25,339 nt of DNA from an uncultured Eubacterium sp. (lineage in GTDB: Bacteria; Bacillota; Clostridia; Lachnospirales; Lachnospiraceae): contig URGC01000026.1 in NCBI GenBank assembly GCA_900547255.1, positions 1-25,339 on the forward strand. The letters are read 5' to 3'. The notes below the pieces were generated by a model. The model made no database searches. It was not told the origin of the DNA and saw nothing but the letters and a program-made list of their open reading frames with translations. The position numbers and the translations under genes are program-made. Below, one piece after another: positions 14,827-22,660 of the stretch (the stretch's first letter is position 1; each line of letters starts with the position of its first letter).

Positions 14827-16050
14827 TCACAGCATGAAATCAGCCATGACTGTATTACTTATATCAATTCCACGCTCTGTAAGCCTTAAACTTACACCGC
14901 CATCCTTATTGACATACTCACAGAGCAGCCCGTTATGGCAGTTGTTTTCTATCTCTTTTGCGTAGATACTTTTAATATCGCACCCGAATATCTTCTGAAA
15001 CTCGTCATACGATACGCCATCCATCTTTCTAAGCCCCAGGAACATGAATTCTTCCATCATATCATTAGTTGTCTCCCTATGAATTTCACATGCCTTAGAC
15101 AATATTTTGTCAGAAGCCCTCACCCTGATTTCATCCGAAGTCTTTCCCAAAGTTTCATACGAAGCCCTCACCTGTGCTTCCCCCGCAGCGCACCTGATAT
15201 ACTCCTCCATATCTGCTGTATTAGTATACCTGTATCCTTTATAATACCCGGATGCGCCAAGGCCTGTTCCTATATAATCAGTCAGCTCCCAGTACGAGCA
15301 GTTGTGGTGCGACTCAAATCCCGGCTTGGCATAGTTAGATATCTCATATCTTCTGTATCCCATTCTGGTAAGATAATCTAGTGTCCTGTGATACATTTCA
15401 CGCTCAACATCCTCGTCTGGCAGGTTGGGATATTGTGACAGATTGTCATATAGCTGTGTTCCCTCCTCCACTATCAGACTGTACGCTGATATATGCTCAG
15501 GATTCAAGGATACGACCTTTGCCAGTCCTTCCATATAAGAGTCAAGACTCTGTCCCGGAAGTGCCGCCATCATGTCTACATTAATATTGTTAAATCCAGC
15601 CTCTCTTGCACATTTAAAGCTTTCTACAAACTTCTCATATGTGTGGATTCTTCCGAGAAGTTTAAGCGTTGCATTGTCAGTTGACTGTAACCCGAAGCTT
15701 ATTCTGTTAATACCGCTGCCGATATACGCTTCTGCTTTTGCTCTTGTAAGTGTCTCTGGATTACACTCTATCGTTACCTCTGCATTGTCTGCAAACTTAA
15801 ATTTTTCATGCAGTGCATCCATAACAGATACAATATGTCTCTCATCTATGCATGACGGCGTGCCGCCTCCTATAAATGCAGATGCCACAGGACGGCTGTC
15901 TGATTCAAGGCTTTTTATCTCATTAATAAGTGCTGCGATATATTTCTTTTTAGTATCATCATCACTTGCACACGATAGGAAATCGCAGTAATTACATTTT
16001 TTCACGCAAAAAGGGATGTGAACATACACCCCAAAAACATCTGGATTCAT
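14827..16050 (-). CDS. hemW: Radical SAM heme chaperone HemW
   Basis: This 407-residue protein belongs to the group once annotated as oxygen-independent coproporphyrinogen oxidase and now seen as a heme chaperone. It has the radical-SAM cluster motif CVKKCNYC (Cys15, 19, 22), GGGTPS, the ECNPET segment and SHHNCSYWELTDYIGTGLGA, typical of HemW rather than HemN. The ATG at 16050 is chosen because AAGGGG lies 7 bases upstream; the GTG two codons earlier would sit on that site. It follows lepA by 18 bp, a common clostridial pairing. A 16-residue tandem duplication (VRAS...EI units, 15076-15171) is inserted before the C-terminal domain. Confidence 0.92.
   Translation of the reverse strand: MNPDVFGVYVHIPFCVKKCNYCDFLSCASDDDTKKKYIAALINEIKSLESDSRPVASAFIGGGTPSCIDERHIVSVMDALHEKFKFADNAEVTIECNPETLTRAKAEAYIGSGINRISFGLQSTDNATLKLLGRIHTYEKFVESFKCAREAGFNNINVDMMAALPGQSLDSYMEGLAKVVSLNPEHISAYSLIVEEGTQLYDNLSQYPNLPDEDVEREMYHRTLDYLTRMGYRRYEISNYAKPGFESHHNCSYWELTDYIGTGLGASGYYKGYRYTNTADMEEYIRCAAGEAQVRASYETLGKTSDEIRVRASDKILSKACEIHRETTNDMMEEFMFLGLRKMDGVSYDEFQKIFGCDIKSIYAKEIENNCHNGLLCEYVNKDGGVSLRLTERGIDISNTVMADFML
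15076..15171 (-). repeat. 48-bp tandem duplication inside hemW
   Basis: Two adjacent 16-codon units encode VRASYETLGKTSDEIR and VRASDKILSKACEIHR. The identical DNA GAAGCCCTCACC (plus strand) occurs at 15113-15124 and 15161-15172, exactly 48 bp apart. The frame is kept. Confidence 0.7.
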
Positions 16051-16068
16051 ATACACACCCCTTAATCA

Positions 16069-17883
16069 TTATTCTTCATCAAGTTTTAATACGCTCATGA
16101 ATGCCTTCTGAGGAATCTCTACATTACCAATCTGGCGCATGCGCTTCTTTCCCTCTTTCTGCTTCTCAAGAAGCTTCTTCTTACGGGAAATATCACCACC
16201 ATAACATTTGGCAAGGACATCCTTACGAAGTGCCTTAACTGTCTCTCTTGCTATGACACGGCTTCCGATAGCTGCCTGAATAGGAATCTCAAACTGCTGT
16301 CTTGGAATTTCAGCTTTAAGCTTCTCGCACATCTTACGTCCTCTCTCCTCTGCACTGCCTGCAAATACGATGAACGAAAGCGCATCAACCTCTTCTTTAT
16401 TAATGAGAATATCAAGCTTGCAGAGATTAGACTTCTCATAGCCCTTCATCTCATAATCAAATGATGCATAACCTCTTGAACGTGATTTAAGCGCATCAAA
16501 GAAATCATATATAATCTCATTAAGCGGAAGGTCATATTTTAACAATGCTCTTGTCTGCTCGATATATTCCATTCCATTGTATATGCCTCGTCTTTCCTGA
16601 CAAAGCTTCATTATAGGGCCGACAAACTCTGTTGTCACCATAATCTCAGCACTAACCATAGGCTCTTCCATATAGGCAATCTCAGATGGGTCTGGCATAT
16701 TAGACGGATTAGTAAGGTCAATAACCTCTCCATTAGTCTTATGAACCTTATATATAACACCCGGTGCTGTTGTTACAAGGTCAAGATTATATTCTCTCTC
16801 CAATCTTTCCTGTATAATCTCAAGATGCAATAATCCTAAGAAACCACATCTGAATCCGAATCCTAATGCAATTGAAGTCTCTGGCTCGAACTGAAGTGAG
16901 GCATCATTGAGCTGGAGCTTTTCAAGTGCATCACGTAAATCCTGATACTTGGAACCATCTGCTGGATACAGTCCACAGTAAACCATAGGATTAACCTTTT
17001 TATAACCCGGAAGCGGCTCTGCACATGGACGTGCATCATCAGTTATTGTATCACCAACTCTTGTATCAGATACATTTTTGATGCTCGCTGTGACGTAGCC
17101 AACCATTCCCGCACTCAATTCATCACAAGGAATGAACTGTCCGGCTCCGAAATAACCAACCTCAACAACTTCCTCAACAGCACCAGTTGCCATCATACGG
17201 ATTTTAGTCCCCTTCCTGACTGTACCCTCCACAACTCGGCAGAATACTATAACTCCCTTATATGCATCATAGAGTGAGTCAAATATAAGAGCTGATAAAG
17301 GTGCTTCCGGGTCTCCTGTTGGAGCTGGAATCTTCTCAACGATTTTTTCAAGAACCTGGTCGATATTGATACCATTCTTGGCACTTATCTGTGGCGCATC
17401 CTGTGCCTCTATTCCAATCACATCTTCTATCTCTTCAATAACCCTCTGTGGCTCAGCACTTGGAAGGTCTATCTTATTGATAACTGGAAATACATCAAGG
17501 TCATGGTCGAGTGCAAGATATACATTGGCAAGTGTCTGTGCCTCTATACCCTGTGCCGCATCGACAACAAGAATTGCACCATCACAGGCTGCAAGTGCTC
17601 TTGAAACCTCGTAATTAAAGTCAACATGACCCGGTGTATCGATAAGGTTAAATATATATTCCTGACCGTCATTAGCCTTATATACAGTTCTTACAGTCTG
17701 TGCCTTGATTGTTATGCCTCGCTCTCTCTCAAGGTCCATGTTATCAAGCACCTGCTCCTGCATCTCCCGGCTTGTAAGAAGTCCTGTCTTTTCTATTATT
17801 CTGTCAGCAAGTGTAGACTTGCCGTGGTCTATATGAGCTATAATACAAAAATTTCTGATATTCTTCTGGTTAATCTTAGCCAT
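16069..17883 (-). CDS. lepA: Elongation factor 4 (LepA)
   Basis: This 604-residue translational GTPase back-translocates or remodels stalled ribosomes. The G1 motif AHIDHGKST is at 16-24; DTPGHVDF (G3) and NKIDLP (G4) follow. The C-terminal LepA-specific domain is complete, ending with KKKLLEKQKEGKKRM and KAFMSVLKLDEE. The ATG at 17883 is chosen over a TTG one codon earlier; GAGGA lies upstream. The gene starts 10 bp after the amidase-like gene ends and precedes hemW by 18 bp, so the three are probably one transcript. Confidence 0.97.
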   Translation of the reverse strand: MAKINQKNIRNFCIIAHIDHGKSTLADRIIEKTGLLTSREMQEQVLDNMDLERERGITIKAQTVRTVYKANDGQEYIFNLIDTPGHVDFNYEVSRALAACDGAILVVDAAQGIEAQTLANVYLALDHDLDVFPVINKIDLPSAEPQRVIEEIEDVIGIEAQDAPQISAKNGINIDQVLEKIVEKIPAPTGDPEAPLSALIFDSLYDAYKGVIVFCRVVEGTVRKGTKIRMMATGAVEEVVEVGYFGAGQFIPCDELSAGMVGYVTASIKNVSDTRVGDTITDDARPCAEPLPGYKKVNPMVYCGLYPADGSKYQDLRDALEKLQLNDASLQFEPETSIALGFGFRCGFLGLLHLEIIQERLEREYNLDLVTTAPGVIYKVHKTNGEVIDLTNPSNMPDPSEIAYMEEPMVSAEIMVTTEFVGPIMKLCQERRGIYNGMEYIEQTRALLKYDLPLNEIIYDFFDALKSRSRGYASFDYEMKGYEKSNLCKLDILINKEEVDALSFIVFAGSAEERGRKMCEKLKAEIPRQQFEIPIQAAIGSRVIARETVKALRKDVLAKCYGGDISRKKKLLEKQKEGKKRMRQIGNVEIPQKAFMSVLKLDEE

Positions 17884-17893
17884 CAATTATTCC

Positions 17894-18736
17894 TCATTTC
17901 TTTTCTTTAAAGTATGTCACTATTCCCTGCGCTATCTTAGATGCCACCTCTGAATCATTGTTCTTTAGAAGTGATGCATCTTCTTTGTTGCTTATAAATC
18001 CTAACTGTATGACAAGGCTGGCACATTTGGACTTGGAATTAACATAATAATTTTCGTCAGCATTGGTAACAGTGCCATATTTAACTCCTCTGTTCCTGAT
18101 ACCGGTTATCGTCGACATGCTCTTTCCTATAGCCTCTGCCGCTGATACCGAATTAGCTGGTTTCTTATTGCTGACCCACAGTTCAAATCCACTGACCGTA
18201 ATATTCTGTGCTGAATTCAGTCTTAAAGACACAAGCAGGTCTGACTGCGCCTTATCGCATGCAGCTACTCTTGCTTCATTAGTGACTGTCTTATCTGAAT
18301 CCCTTGTAAGTACAACTTTAACACCTCTTTGTTCAAGTTCACTTTTAAGCTTCAATGCCACTGCCAGCGTGACATCTTTTTCTTTAAGACCGTTCGCACT
18401 GGCTCCGGAATCGCTTCCTCCAAGTGCTGGGTCTATACAGACTGTATATTTTTTGTCAAGTGTCTCCGCCTGTGCTGCCGCCGCTGTACTTGTGCCCTCC
18501 TGCTTGCTTACTGCCGTAGCCGATGTAGCCGATGTAGCTGCTGTACTTGCCGCGGTTGTTTCCTGCTGTAAGACATTTATTTTAATATTTTTCAGAAATG
18601 CAGACAGATTGTAGCCATTATAATCAGCATATACCATAACTCCAAATGCGGCTATTGCAATTACTGTAATAACAGCTATAAAGTTATCTAATCTGAATGG
18701 TTTCTTTGAAGGCTGTTTTGAACTCTTATTCTCCAA
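17894..18736 (-). CDS. Membrane-anchored amidase-fold protein with degenerate active site
   Basis: This 280-residue protein has a cytoplasmic basic N-terminus, one membrane segment (about 18-37), an Ala/Thr/Ser-rich linker (60-90) and an N-acetylmuramoyl-L-alanine amidase fold (Amidase_3, 97-277). Such enzymes normally carry zinc ligands His, Glu, His and a catalytic Glu. Here IDPALGGSDSG has Leu105 for the first His, Glu119 is kept, SLRLNSA has Arg172 for the second His, and VIQLGFISN has Gln244 for the catalytic Glu. The DNA codons (CTT, AGA, CAG) confirm each change. The frame is intact, so a non-enzymatic wall-binding or regulatory role is likelier than decay. TTG start follows AGGAGG by 6 bases. 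It lies between sigE and lepA, near spore and division genes. Confidence 0.85.
   Translation of the reverse strand: MENKSSKQPSKKPFRLDNFIAVITVIAIAAFGVMVYADYNGYNLSAFLKNIKINVLQQETTAASTAATSATSATAVSKQEGTSTAAAAQAETLDKKYTVCIDPALGGSDSGASANGLKEKDVTLAVALKLKSELEQRGVKVVLTRDSDKTVTNEARVAACDKAQSDLLVSLRLNSAQNITVSGFELWVSNKKPANSVSAAEAIGKSMSTITGIRNRGVKYGTVTNADENYYVNSKSKCASLVIQLGFISNKEDASLLKNNDSEVASKIAQGIVTYFKEKK
18516..18538. repeat. 9-bp tandem repeat in the amidase-like gene linker
   Basis: GTAGCCGAT is repeated twice with a partial third unit and encodes part of the Ala/Thr/Ser-rich linker. The unit keeps the reading frame. Confidence 0.6.
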
Positions 18737-18768
18737 TTCAATCCTCCTGGTTTTTGCTTAACATATCT

Positions 18769-18797
18769 ATTTTCTATAAGCCAGGCAAAAATGTCAA
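18769..18797 (-). promoter_or_regulatory. Predicted promoter of the amidase-like gene
   Basis: On the minus strand a perfect TTGACA (18792-18797) is followed after 17 bp by GAAAAT (18769-18774, four of six). It sits just after the sigE stop codon and gives a leader of about 25 nt. Confidence 0.4.
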
Positions 18798-18815
18798 TAC
18801 CAATTCGATATTTGT

Positions 18816-19556
18816 TTATGAATTCTTTACCATTTCCTTCTTTAATCTTCTGATTATCTTCTTTTCAAGTCTCGATATGTACGACTGTGATATTCCAAGC
18901 AGGTCTGCGACCTCCTTCTGTGTCATCTCCTCGCCGTCTGAACTTGTAAGTCCATATCTTAAATCAACTATTTTCCTCTCTCTGTCAGAAAGCTTTGCTA
19001 TCGCACTGTTTAATATCTTTCTCTCTGCCTCATTCTCAATATCTTTGTATATAACGTCCTCATCAGTCCCCAGTATATCAGATAACAAAAGCTCATTGCC
19101 ATCCCAGTCAACATTGAGCGGCTCATCAATTGATACCTCTGCCTTGGTTTTGTTATTCCTTCTAAGATACATAAGAATCTCATTCTCAATACATCTTGAT
19201 GCATATGTTGCAAGCTTGATATTCTTATCCGGCTTATATGAATTAATCGCTTTGATAAGTCCTATCGTTCCTATTGATATAAGGTCTTCCACACCTACCC
19301 CTGTGTTATCAAACCTTTTTGCAATATACACAACAAGTCTTAAATTGTGCTCTATCAGACACTTCTTGGCATCCCCCTGATTATCTGTCGCAAGCTCCCC
19401 TATAACCCTTGCTTCTTCCTCTGCCTCAAGCGGCGCTGGCAGCACTTCTGAACCGCCTATATAATGTACATCTGGCTGTGAGATTGTAAATAAACTTTTA
19501 AATCCCGGTACCACCTTAAACTGAAATCTATCTTCTACTGCTACTTTTAATACCAT
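18816..19556 (-). CDS. sigE: RNA polymerase sporulation sigma factor SigE (pro-sigma-E)
   Basis: This 246-residue mother-cell sigma factor is made as an inactive precursor. The first 30 or so residues are the pro-sequence, ahead of HYIGGSEVLPAPL, where the mature family sequence begins. Region 2 is intact (NLRLVVYIAKRF, DLISIGTIGLIKA, KLATYASRCIENEILMYLRR), as is region 4 (TQKEVADLLGISQSYISRLEK). DEPLNVDWDGNELLLSD is typical of SigE. Its ATG follows GGGAGA and overlaps spoIIGA by 29 bp, coupling it to its protease. The usual neighbour sigG is not behind it; an amidase-like gene follows instead. Confidence 0.95.
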   Translation of the reverse strand: MVLKVAVEDRFQFKVVPGFKSLFTISQPDVHYIGGSEVLPAPLEAEEEARVIGELATDNQGDAKKCLIEHNLRLVVYIAKRFDNTGVGVEDLISIGTIGLIKAINSYKPDKNIKLATYASRCIENEILMYLRRNNKTKAEVSIDEPLNVDWDGNELLLSDILGTDEDVIYKDIENEAERKILNSAIAKLSDRERKIVDLRYGLTSSDGEEMTQKEVADLLGISQSYISRLEKKIIRRLKKEMVKNS

Positions 19557-20385
19557 AACTATCGTCTCCCATTTTTATTAATAACGGATTTACCAGCATG
19601 TCATAATCGTCCCCATGTGATATGGCATTCTCGCTGATTCCTACCAGAACATCTTTTAAATTTAATTCAATACTGCTGTTGTATATTCGACACGTTTCGG
19701 CTGTAAACACCTGTATCACGCCATTCTCACAGCCCACAGAGCTTATGGGAATATAGTGTACCTTTTCCTTCTGACCTATATATATGTTCTCTGGAACAAC
19801 ATTTTTATCTATAACACATACCGGTTTGCCGTTATATGGGTCTGTGAGGTGGTTTCCGGTATCAACCAGTCCATCCACAGTAAAATGTCTGTCTGCGACA
19901 CCGATATCCACTTTCACGATATACTCCCTTATCTGCATATTTCTCACAACAGCCTGCGCGCATATTTTAATAATCACTGCTGCAACAATCACATACACCA
20001 GAAGCTCTGGCTGGGATAATATTCTCTGCCCGATAATGCTACCCATGTACGTATATGACACAAGCATATGGACAGCCCCGGCAAGAGCAAATGTTATAAC
20101 ATAAAGAATAACTGTTCCTTTAATATTTCTTTTTGGATTATATGTACCGCTGATAATCATAACCATCAGGAAACTCACTACCAGATATGTACATATATGA
20201 AAAATGTTTCTGACGGTTCCGGTGCTTATCTGTACAATCACAGCCCACAGTGCTCCTAAAGTGGCTGAAAGAAAAATCTTCAGGTATGAAGCAGCATACC
20301 CACAGACCTTATTCGTGTAATAAAGCACTATGTAGTCCATAATCAAGTTAAGCAGGAAAAAAACGTCAAGATATACAACGATTAT
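19528..20385 (-). CDS. spoIIGA: Sigma-E processing peptidase SpoIIGA, apparent AUA start
   Basis: This membrane aspartic protease cleaves pro-sigma-E at the sporulation septum. Five or so membrane segments fill the N-terminal half. The catalytic motif VDTGNHLTDP follows (Asp175 if the start below is used), with SSVGCENG downstream. The conventional starts in frame are TTG at 20346 and ATG at 20340, but neither has a ribosome site and both remove the first membrane helix. The frame stays open upstream to a TAG at 20386-20388 and reads VVYLDVFFLLNLIMDYIV, the typical SpoIIGA N-terminus. A perfect GGGAGG (20392-20397) lies 6 bases before ATA at 20385, so translation probably begins there (285 residues). 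AUC one codon later is the alternative. Confidence 0.88.
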   Translation of the reverse strand: MIVVYLDVFFLLNLIMDYIVLYYTNKVCGYAASYLKIFLSATLGALWAVIVQISTGTVRNIFHICTYLVVSFLMVMIISGTYNPKRNIKGTVILYVITFALAGAVHMLVSYTYMGSIIGQRILSQPELLVYVIVAAVIIKICAQAVVRNMQIREYIVKVDIGVADRHFTVDGLVDTGNHLTDPYNGKPVCVIDKNVVPENIYIGQKEKVHYIPISSVGCENGVIQVFTAETCRIYNSSIELNLKDVLVGISENAISHGDDYDMLVNPLLIKMGDDSYGIKSSSRR

Positions 20386-20391
20386 CTATCG

Positions 20392-20397
20392 CCTCCC
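20392..20397 (-). promoter_or_regulatory. Ribosome binding site deciding the spoIIGA start
   Basis: GGGAGG on the minus strand is the only strong Shine-Dalgarno sequence upstream of spoIIGA. It is 6 bases from ATA (20383-20385) and over 40 bases from the first TTG or ATG in frame. Confidence 0.65.
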
Positions 20398-20449
20398 TCT
20401 CTATCAGAACATCCTGCTGCCAATATCTGAATTTCTGGCAACAGAATGT

Positions 20450-20483
20450 ATTATAGACAGGTAGTGATAAGAAATTTGTCGCA
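20450..20483 (-). promoter_or_regulatory. Spo0A-like promoter of spoIIGA-sigE
   Basis: A perfect TATAAT (20450-20455) lies 21 bp downstream of GCGACA (20477-20482). The long spacer recalls the 22-bp spacer of the Bacillus subtilis spoIIG promoter. Overlapping the -35 is TGCGACA, which is TGTCGCA on the other strand (20477-20483), six of seven matches to the Spo0A box TGTCGAA. Inference from pattern only. Confidence 0.5.
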
Positions 20484-20512
20484 AAGAGAGGATAGAAAAA
20501 TTTTATTTAACA

Positions 20513-20563
20513 AAAAATCCTGCATCTGTGGACTGACCTTTACAGATAGTCCACAGATGCAGG
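20513..20563 (-). terminator. Second terminator hairpin after ftsZ (perfect 16-bp stem)
   Basis: CCTGCATCTGTGGACT (20519-20534) and AGTCCACAGATGCAGG (20548-20563) are perfect inverted copies with a 13-nt loop. On the minus strand ATTTTTTG follows (20512-20518 on the plus strand). It backs up the first terminator and insulates spoIIGA from ftsZ transcription. Confidence 0.75.
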
Positions 20564-20577
20564 AAGCCCTGGCAATC

Positions 20578-20608
20578 AAAAAAAATGCCCCGTCAGTTAC
20601 CTGACGGG
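20578..20608 (-). terminator. First rho-independent terminator of ftsZ
   Basis: CCCGTCAG (20589-20596) pairs with CTGACGGG (20601-20608) around a 4-nt loop. On the minus strand GGCA and then eight T residues follow. It begins 17 bases after the ftsZ stop codon. Confidence 0.9.
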
Positions 20609-20624
20609 ACACATAAAATAACTA

Positions 20625-21833
20625 TTATCTACGATTCTTCTGAAGGAATGTTGGTATATTAATTCCCTTCTCCACCTTGCTGCTTGTAATCTCGCCAGGA
20701 GTCTTAAGACCTGGAACTGGCTCCTCTGAAGCATATGAAGGTGTTATTGACGCTGCTGCTGACTGAACAGGTGTTGAAGATGCCTGTCCACCTGAATAAG
20801 AATATGTAGGCTTAGCCGCTGGTCTTACACCTGGTGTAACTCTTGTCTGTGCAGAGAATCCTGCCATGGCATTGTTAACATTAGTGTCCTCAAGACCTGT
20901 AGCGATAACTGTAATAGATGCAAAATCTGTAACTGAATCATCATATACAGCACCGAAGATAATGTTAGTATCATCTCCTGTAAGCTCTCTTACATAATCT
21001 GCTGCATCATTAGCTTCCATAAGTGAAACATCACCAGAAATGTTAATGATAACATCTGTTGCATTGTTAATTGTTGTCTCAAGAAGTGGACTCTCAACAG
21101 CAATCTTAACAGCCTCAAGTGCCTTGTCATCACCTGTTGCTGAACCGATACCGATATGGGCAACACCCTTATCCTGCATAACAGTCTTAACATCGGCAAA
21201 GTCAAGGTTGATATCACCAGGATTATTGATAAGGTCTGTGATACCCTGGACTGACTGCTGAAGAACCTCATCTGCCTTCTTCAATGCCTCTGGCATAGTT
21301 GTTCTTCTGTCTACTATCTCTAAAAGCTTGTCATTAGGGATAACGATAAGTGTATCTACGTTCTCCTTAAGTCTCTCTATTCCTGAAAGAGCGTTATTCA
21401 TACGTGTCTTTGCCTCGAATCTGAAAGGCTTAGTAACAACACCAACTGTAAGAATACCCATCTCCTTAGATACCTTAGCTACAACAGGAGCTGCACCAGT
21501 TCCTGTTCCACCGCCCATACCACAGGTAACAAATACCATATCTGCACCTTTGATGGCCTGTGTAATCTCTTCTATGCTCTCCTCTGCTGCCTTCTCTCCA
21601 ACTTCTGGATTGGCACCTGCGCCCAGTCCCTTAGTCAGTTTCTCACCAATCTGAATAGCTACAGGAGCCTTACATAACTGTAAAGCCTGTCCATCTGTGT
21701 TAATTCCGATGAACTCTACTCCTCCAACATTCTCATCTATCATTCTGTTAACTGCGTTGTTTCCAGCTCCACCAACGCCCACTACTATTATCTTTGCTGA
21801 TGACCCTGAGTCATTTGTCATAATTTCTAACAA
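20625..21833 (-). CDS. ftsZ: Cell division protein FtsZ
   Basis: This 402-residue tubulin-like GTPase forms the division ring. The nucleotide signature GGGTGTG is at 107-113 within MVFVTCGMGGGTGTGAAP, the N-terminus shows IIVVGVGGAGNNAVNRM, and the T7-loop segment DINLDFADVKTVM is intact. A flexible linker (about 320-385) leads to the C-terminal peptide NIPTFLQKNRR, which binds membrane anchors such as FtsA or SepF. TTG at 21833 is chosen because AGGAGG (21841-21846) lies 8 bases upstream and gives the usual LEI.TN start; the longer GTG option would place the ribosome site inside the gene. It has its own predicted promoter and two terminators. No ftsA precedes it. Confidence 0.97.
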   Translation of the reverse strand: MLEIMTNDSGSSAKIIVVGVGGAGNNAVNRMIDENVGGVEFIGINTDGQALQLCKAPVAIQIGEKLTKGLGAGANPEVGEKAAEESIEEITQAIKGADMVFVTCGMGGGTGTGAAPVVAKVSKEMGILTVGVVTKPFRFEAKTRMNNALSGIERLKENVDTLIVIPNDKLLEIVDRRTTMPEALKKADEVLQQSVQGITDLINNPGDINLDFADVKTVMQDKGVAHIGIGSATGDDKALEAVKIAVESPLLETTINNATDVIINISGDVSLMEANDAADYVRELTGDDTNIIFGAVYDDSVTDFASITVIATGLEDTNVNNAMAGFSAQTRVTPGVRPAAKPTYSYSGGQASSTPVQSAAASITPSYASEEPVPGLKTPGEITSSKVEKGINIPTFLQKNRR

Positions 21834-21865
21834 GGGAACTGCCTCCTTTTTTTGCACTACTAAAT

Positions 21866-21894
21866 ATAATATAAAATTTACGGTAAAATATCAA
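21866..21894 (-). promoter_or_regulatory. Predicted promoter of ftsZ
   Basis: On the minus strand TTGATA (21889-21894) and TATTAT (21866-21871), each five of six, are separated by 17 bp. Transcription would start about 26 nt before the TTG start, just ahead of the AGGAGG site. Confidence 0.6.
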
Positions 21895-21902
21895 TATGTT
21901 TT

Positions 21903-22655
21903 TCAATTTTCTTTCTTAAATATAACCGATGAATTGTTGCCATTATACTCTGAAAGATACAATGTACCCTTCATTCCGTTAAGGCTGTTTTCCATCTGTT
22001 TTAACACAAAAAGCTTCTCTGTGCAGTCTTCTACACTTCCAAGCTCTATCTTAACATCATTCATATATAGTGTGACGTTGTAGGATGAGTCAAAATATAT
22101 CTTGTCTATTCCAAGCTGGTACTTGTCAAATGCCTGTGTCAGATCAAGAATACTTCCAAAAATATCCATATTATCAATCTCAAGCTTTGAATTAAGGACT
22201 ATGCTTTTAAATTCCAGTCCTTCTATCTGTGGAACACCCTCATACTGGACAGATGAGCTCTCCACAACTATACCATCCTTATCAAAGTACATATTGCAGC
22301 CCATATAGCTTATATAGCCTACTATAGGCTTCTCATACACTGTAACTGTCAGTTTGTCAGGCCATGTCACATCCACGTCATATTTCTGCACAAATGCTAT
22401 CTGCTTATCTTTCTTGCCAAACAGCATGTAAAATAATATGTTCGGATTATCACTGCCAAATATAACATTATTCAGCTCTCCCGGCGCATAATGCGTTCCA
22501 CCTATATATTCTATAGATACTGCCCTGAACACATATGCACTCACGCCTGTTAATGCCACAAGCACAACAGCCAGTATAATGATGACGCGTTTTATTATTT
22601 TCTTTTTATGTGCATGCCTGTCAAGCTTTGTACCAAAATCAACCATATTCACCAA
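21903..22655 (-). CDS. ftsQ: Cell division protein DivIB/FtsQ
   Basis: This 250-residue protein has a short basic cytoplasmic tail (RHAHKKKIIKR), one membrane segment (about 24-46) and an extracellular POTRA-like domain (VSIEYIGGTHYAPGELNN, then VTWPDKLTVTVYEKPIVGYI). It links FtsW/PBP activity with the division ring in the divisome. The GTG start shares the short gap after ftsW with an AAGGG site; an ATG two codons later is the alternative. It lies between ftsW and ftsZ, the place it normally shares with murG and ftsA, which are absent here. Confidence 0.85.
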   Translation of the reverse strand: MVNMVDFGTKLDRHAHKKKIIKRVIIILAVVLVALTGVSAYVFRAVSIEYIGGTHYAPGELNNVIFGSDNPNILFYMLFGKKDKQIAFVQKYDVDVTWPDKLTVTVYEKPIVGYISYMGCNMYFDKDGIVVESSSVQYEGVPQIEGLEFKSIVLNSKLEIDNMDIFGSILDLTQAFDKYQLGIDKIYFDSSYNVTLYMNDVKIELGSVEDCTEKLFVLKQMENSLNGMKGTLYLSEYNGNNSSVIFKKEN

Positions 22656-22660
22656 CGCCC

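Noticed and set aside
15572..15991. A 139-residue plus-strand open frame opposite hemW
   Set aside because: It is a shadow of hemW codon use; no family resemblance and no ribosome site.
18063..18614. A 183-residue plus-strand open frame opposite the amidase-like gene
   Set aside because: Low-complexity Ser/Leu/Ala translation, no ribosome site, and fully antisense to a gene with clear domain structure.
21834..21857. A GTG start adding eight residues to FtsZ
   Set aside because: It would place the AGGAGG site inside the coding region; the TTG at 21833 is correctly spaced and gives the usual FtsZ N-terminus.
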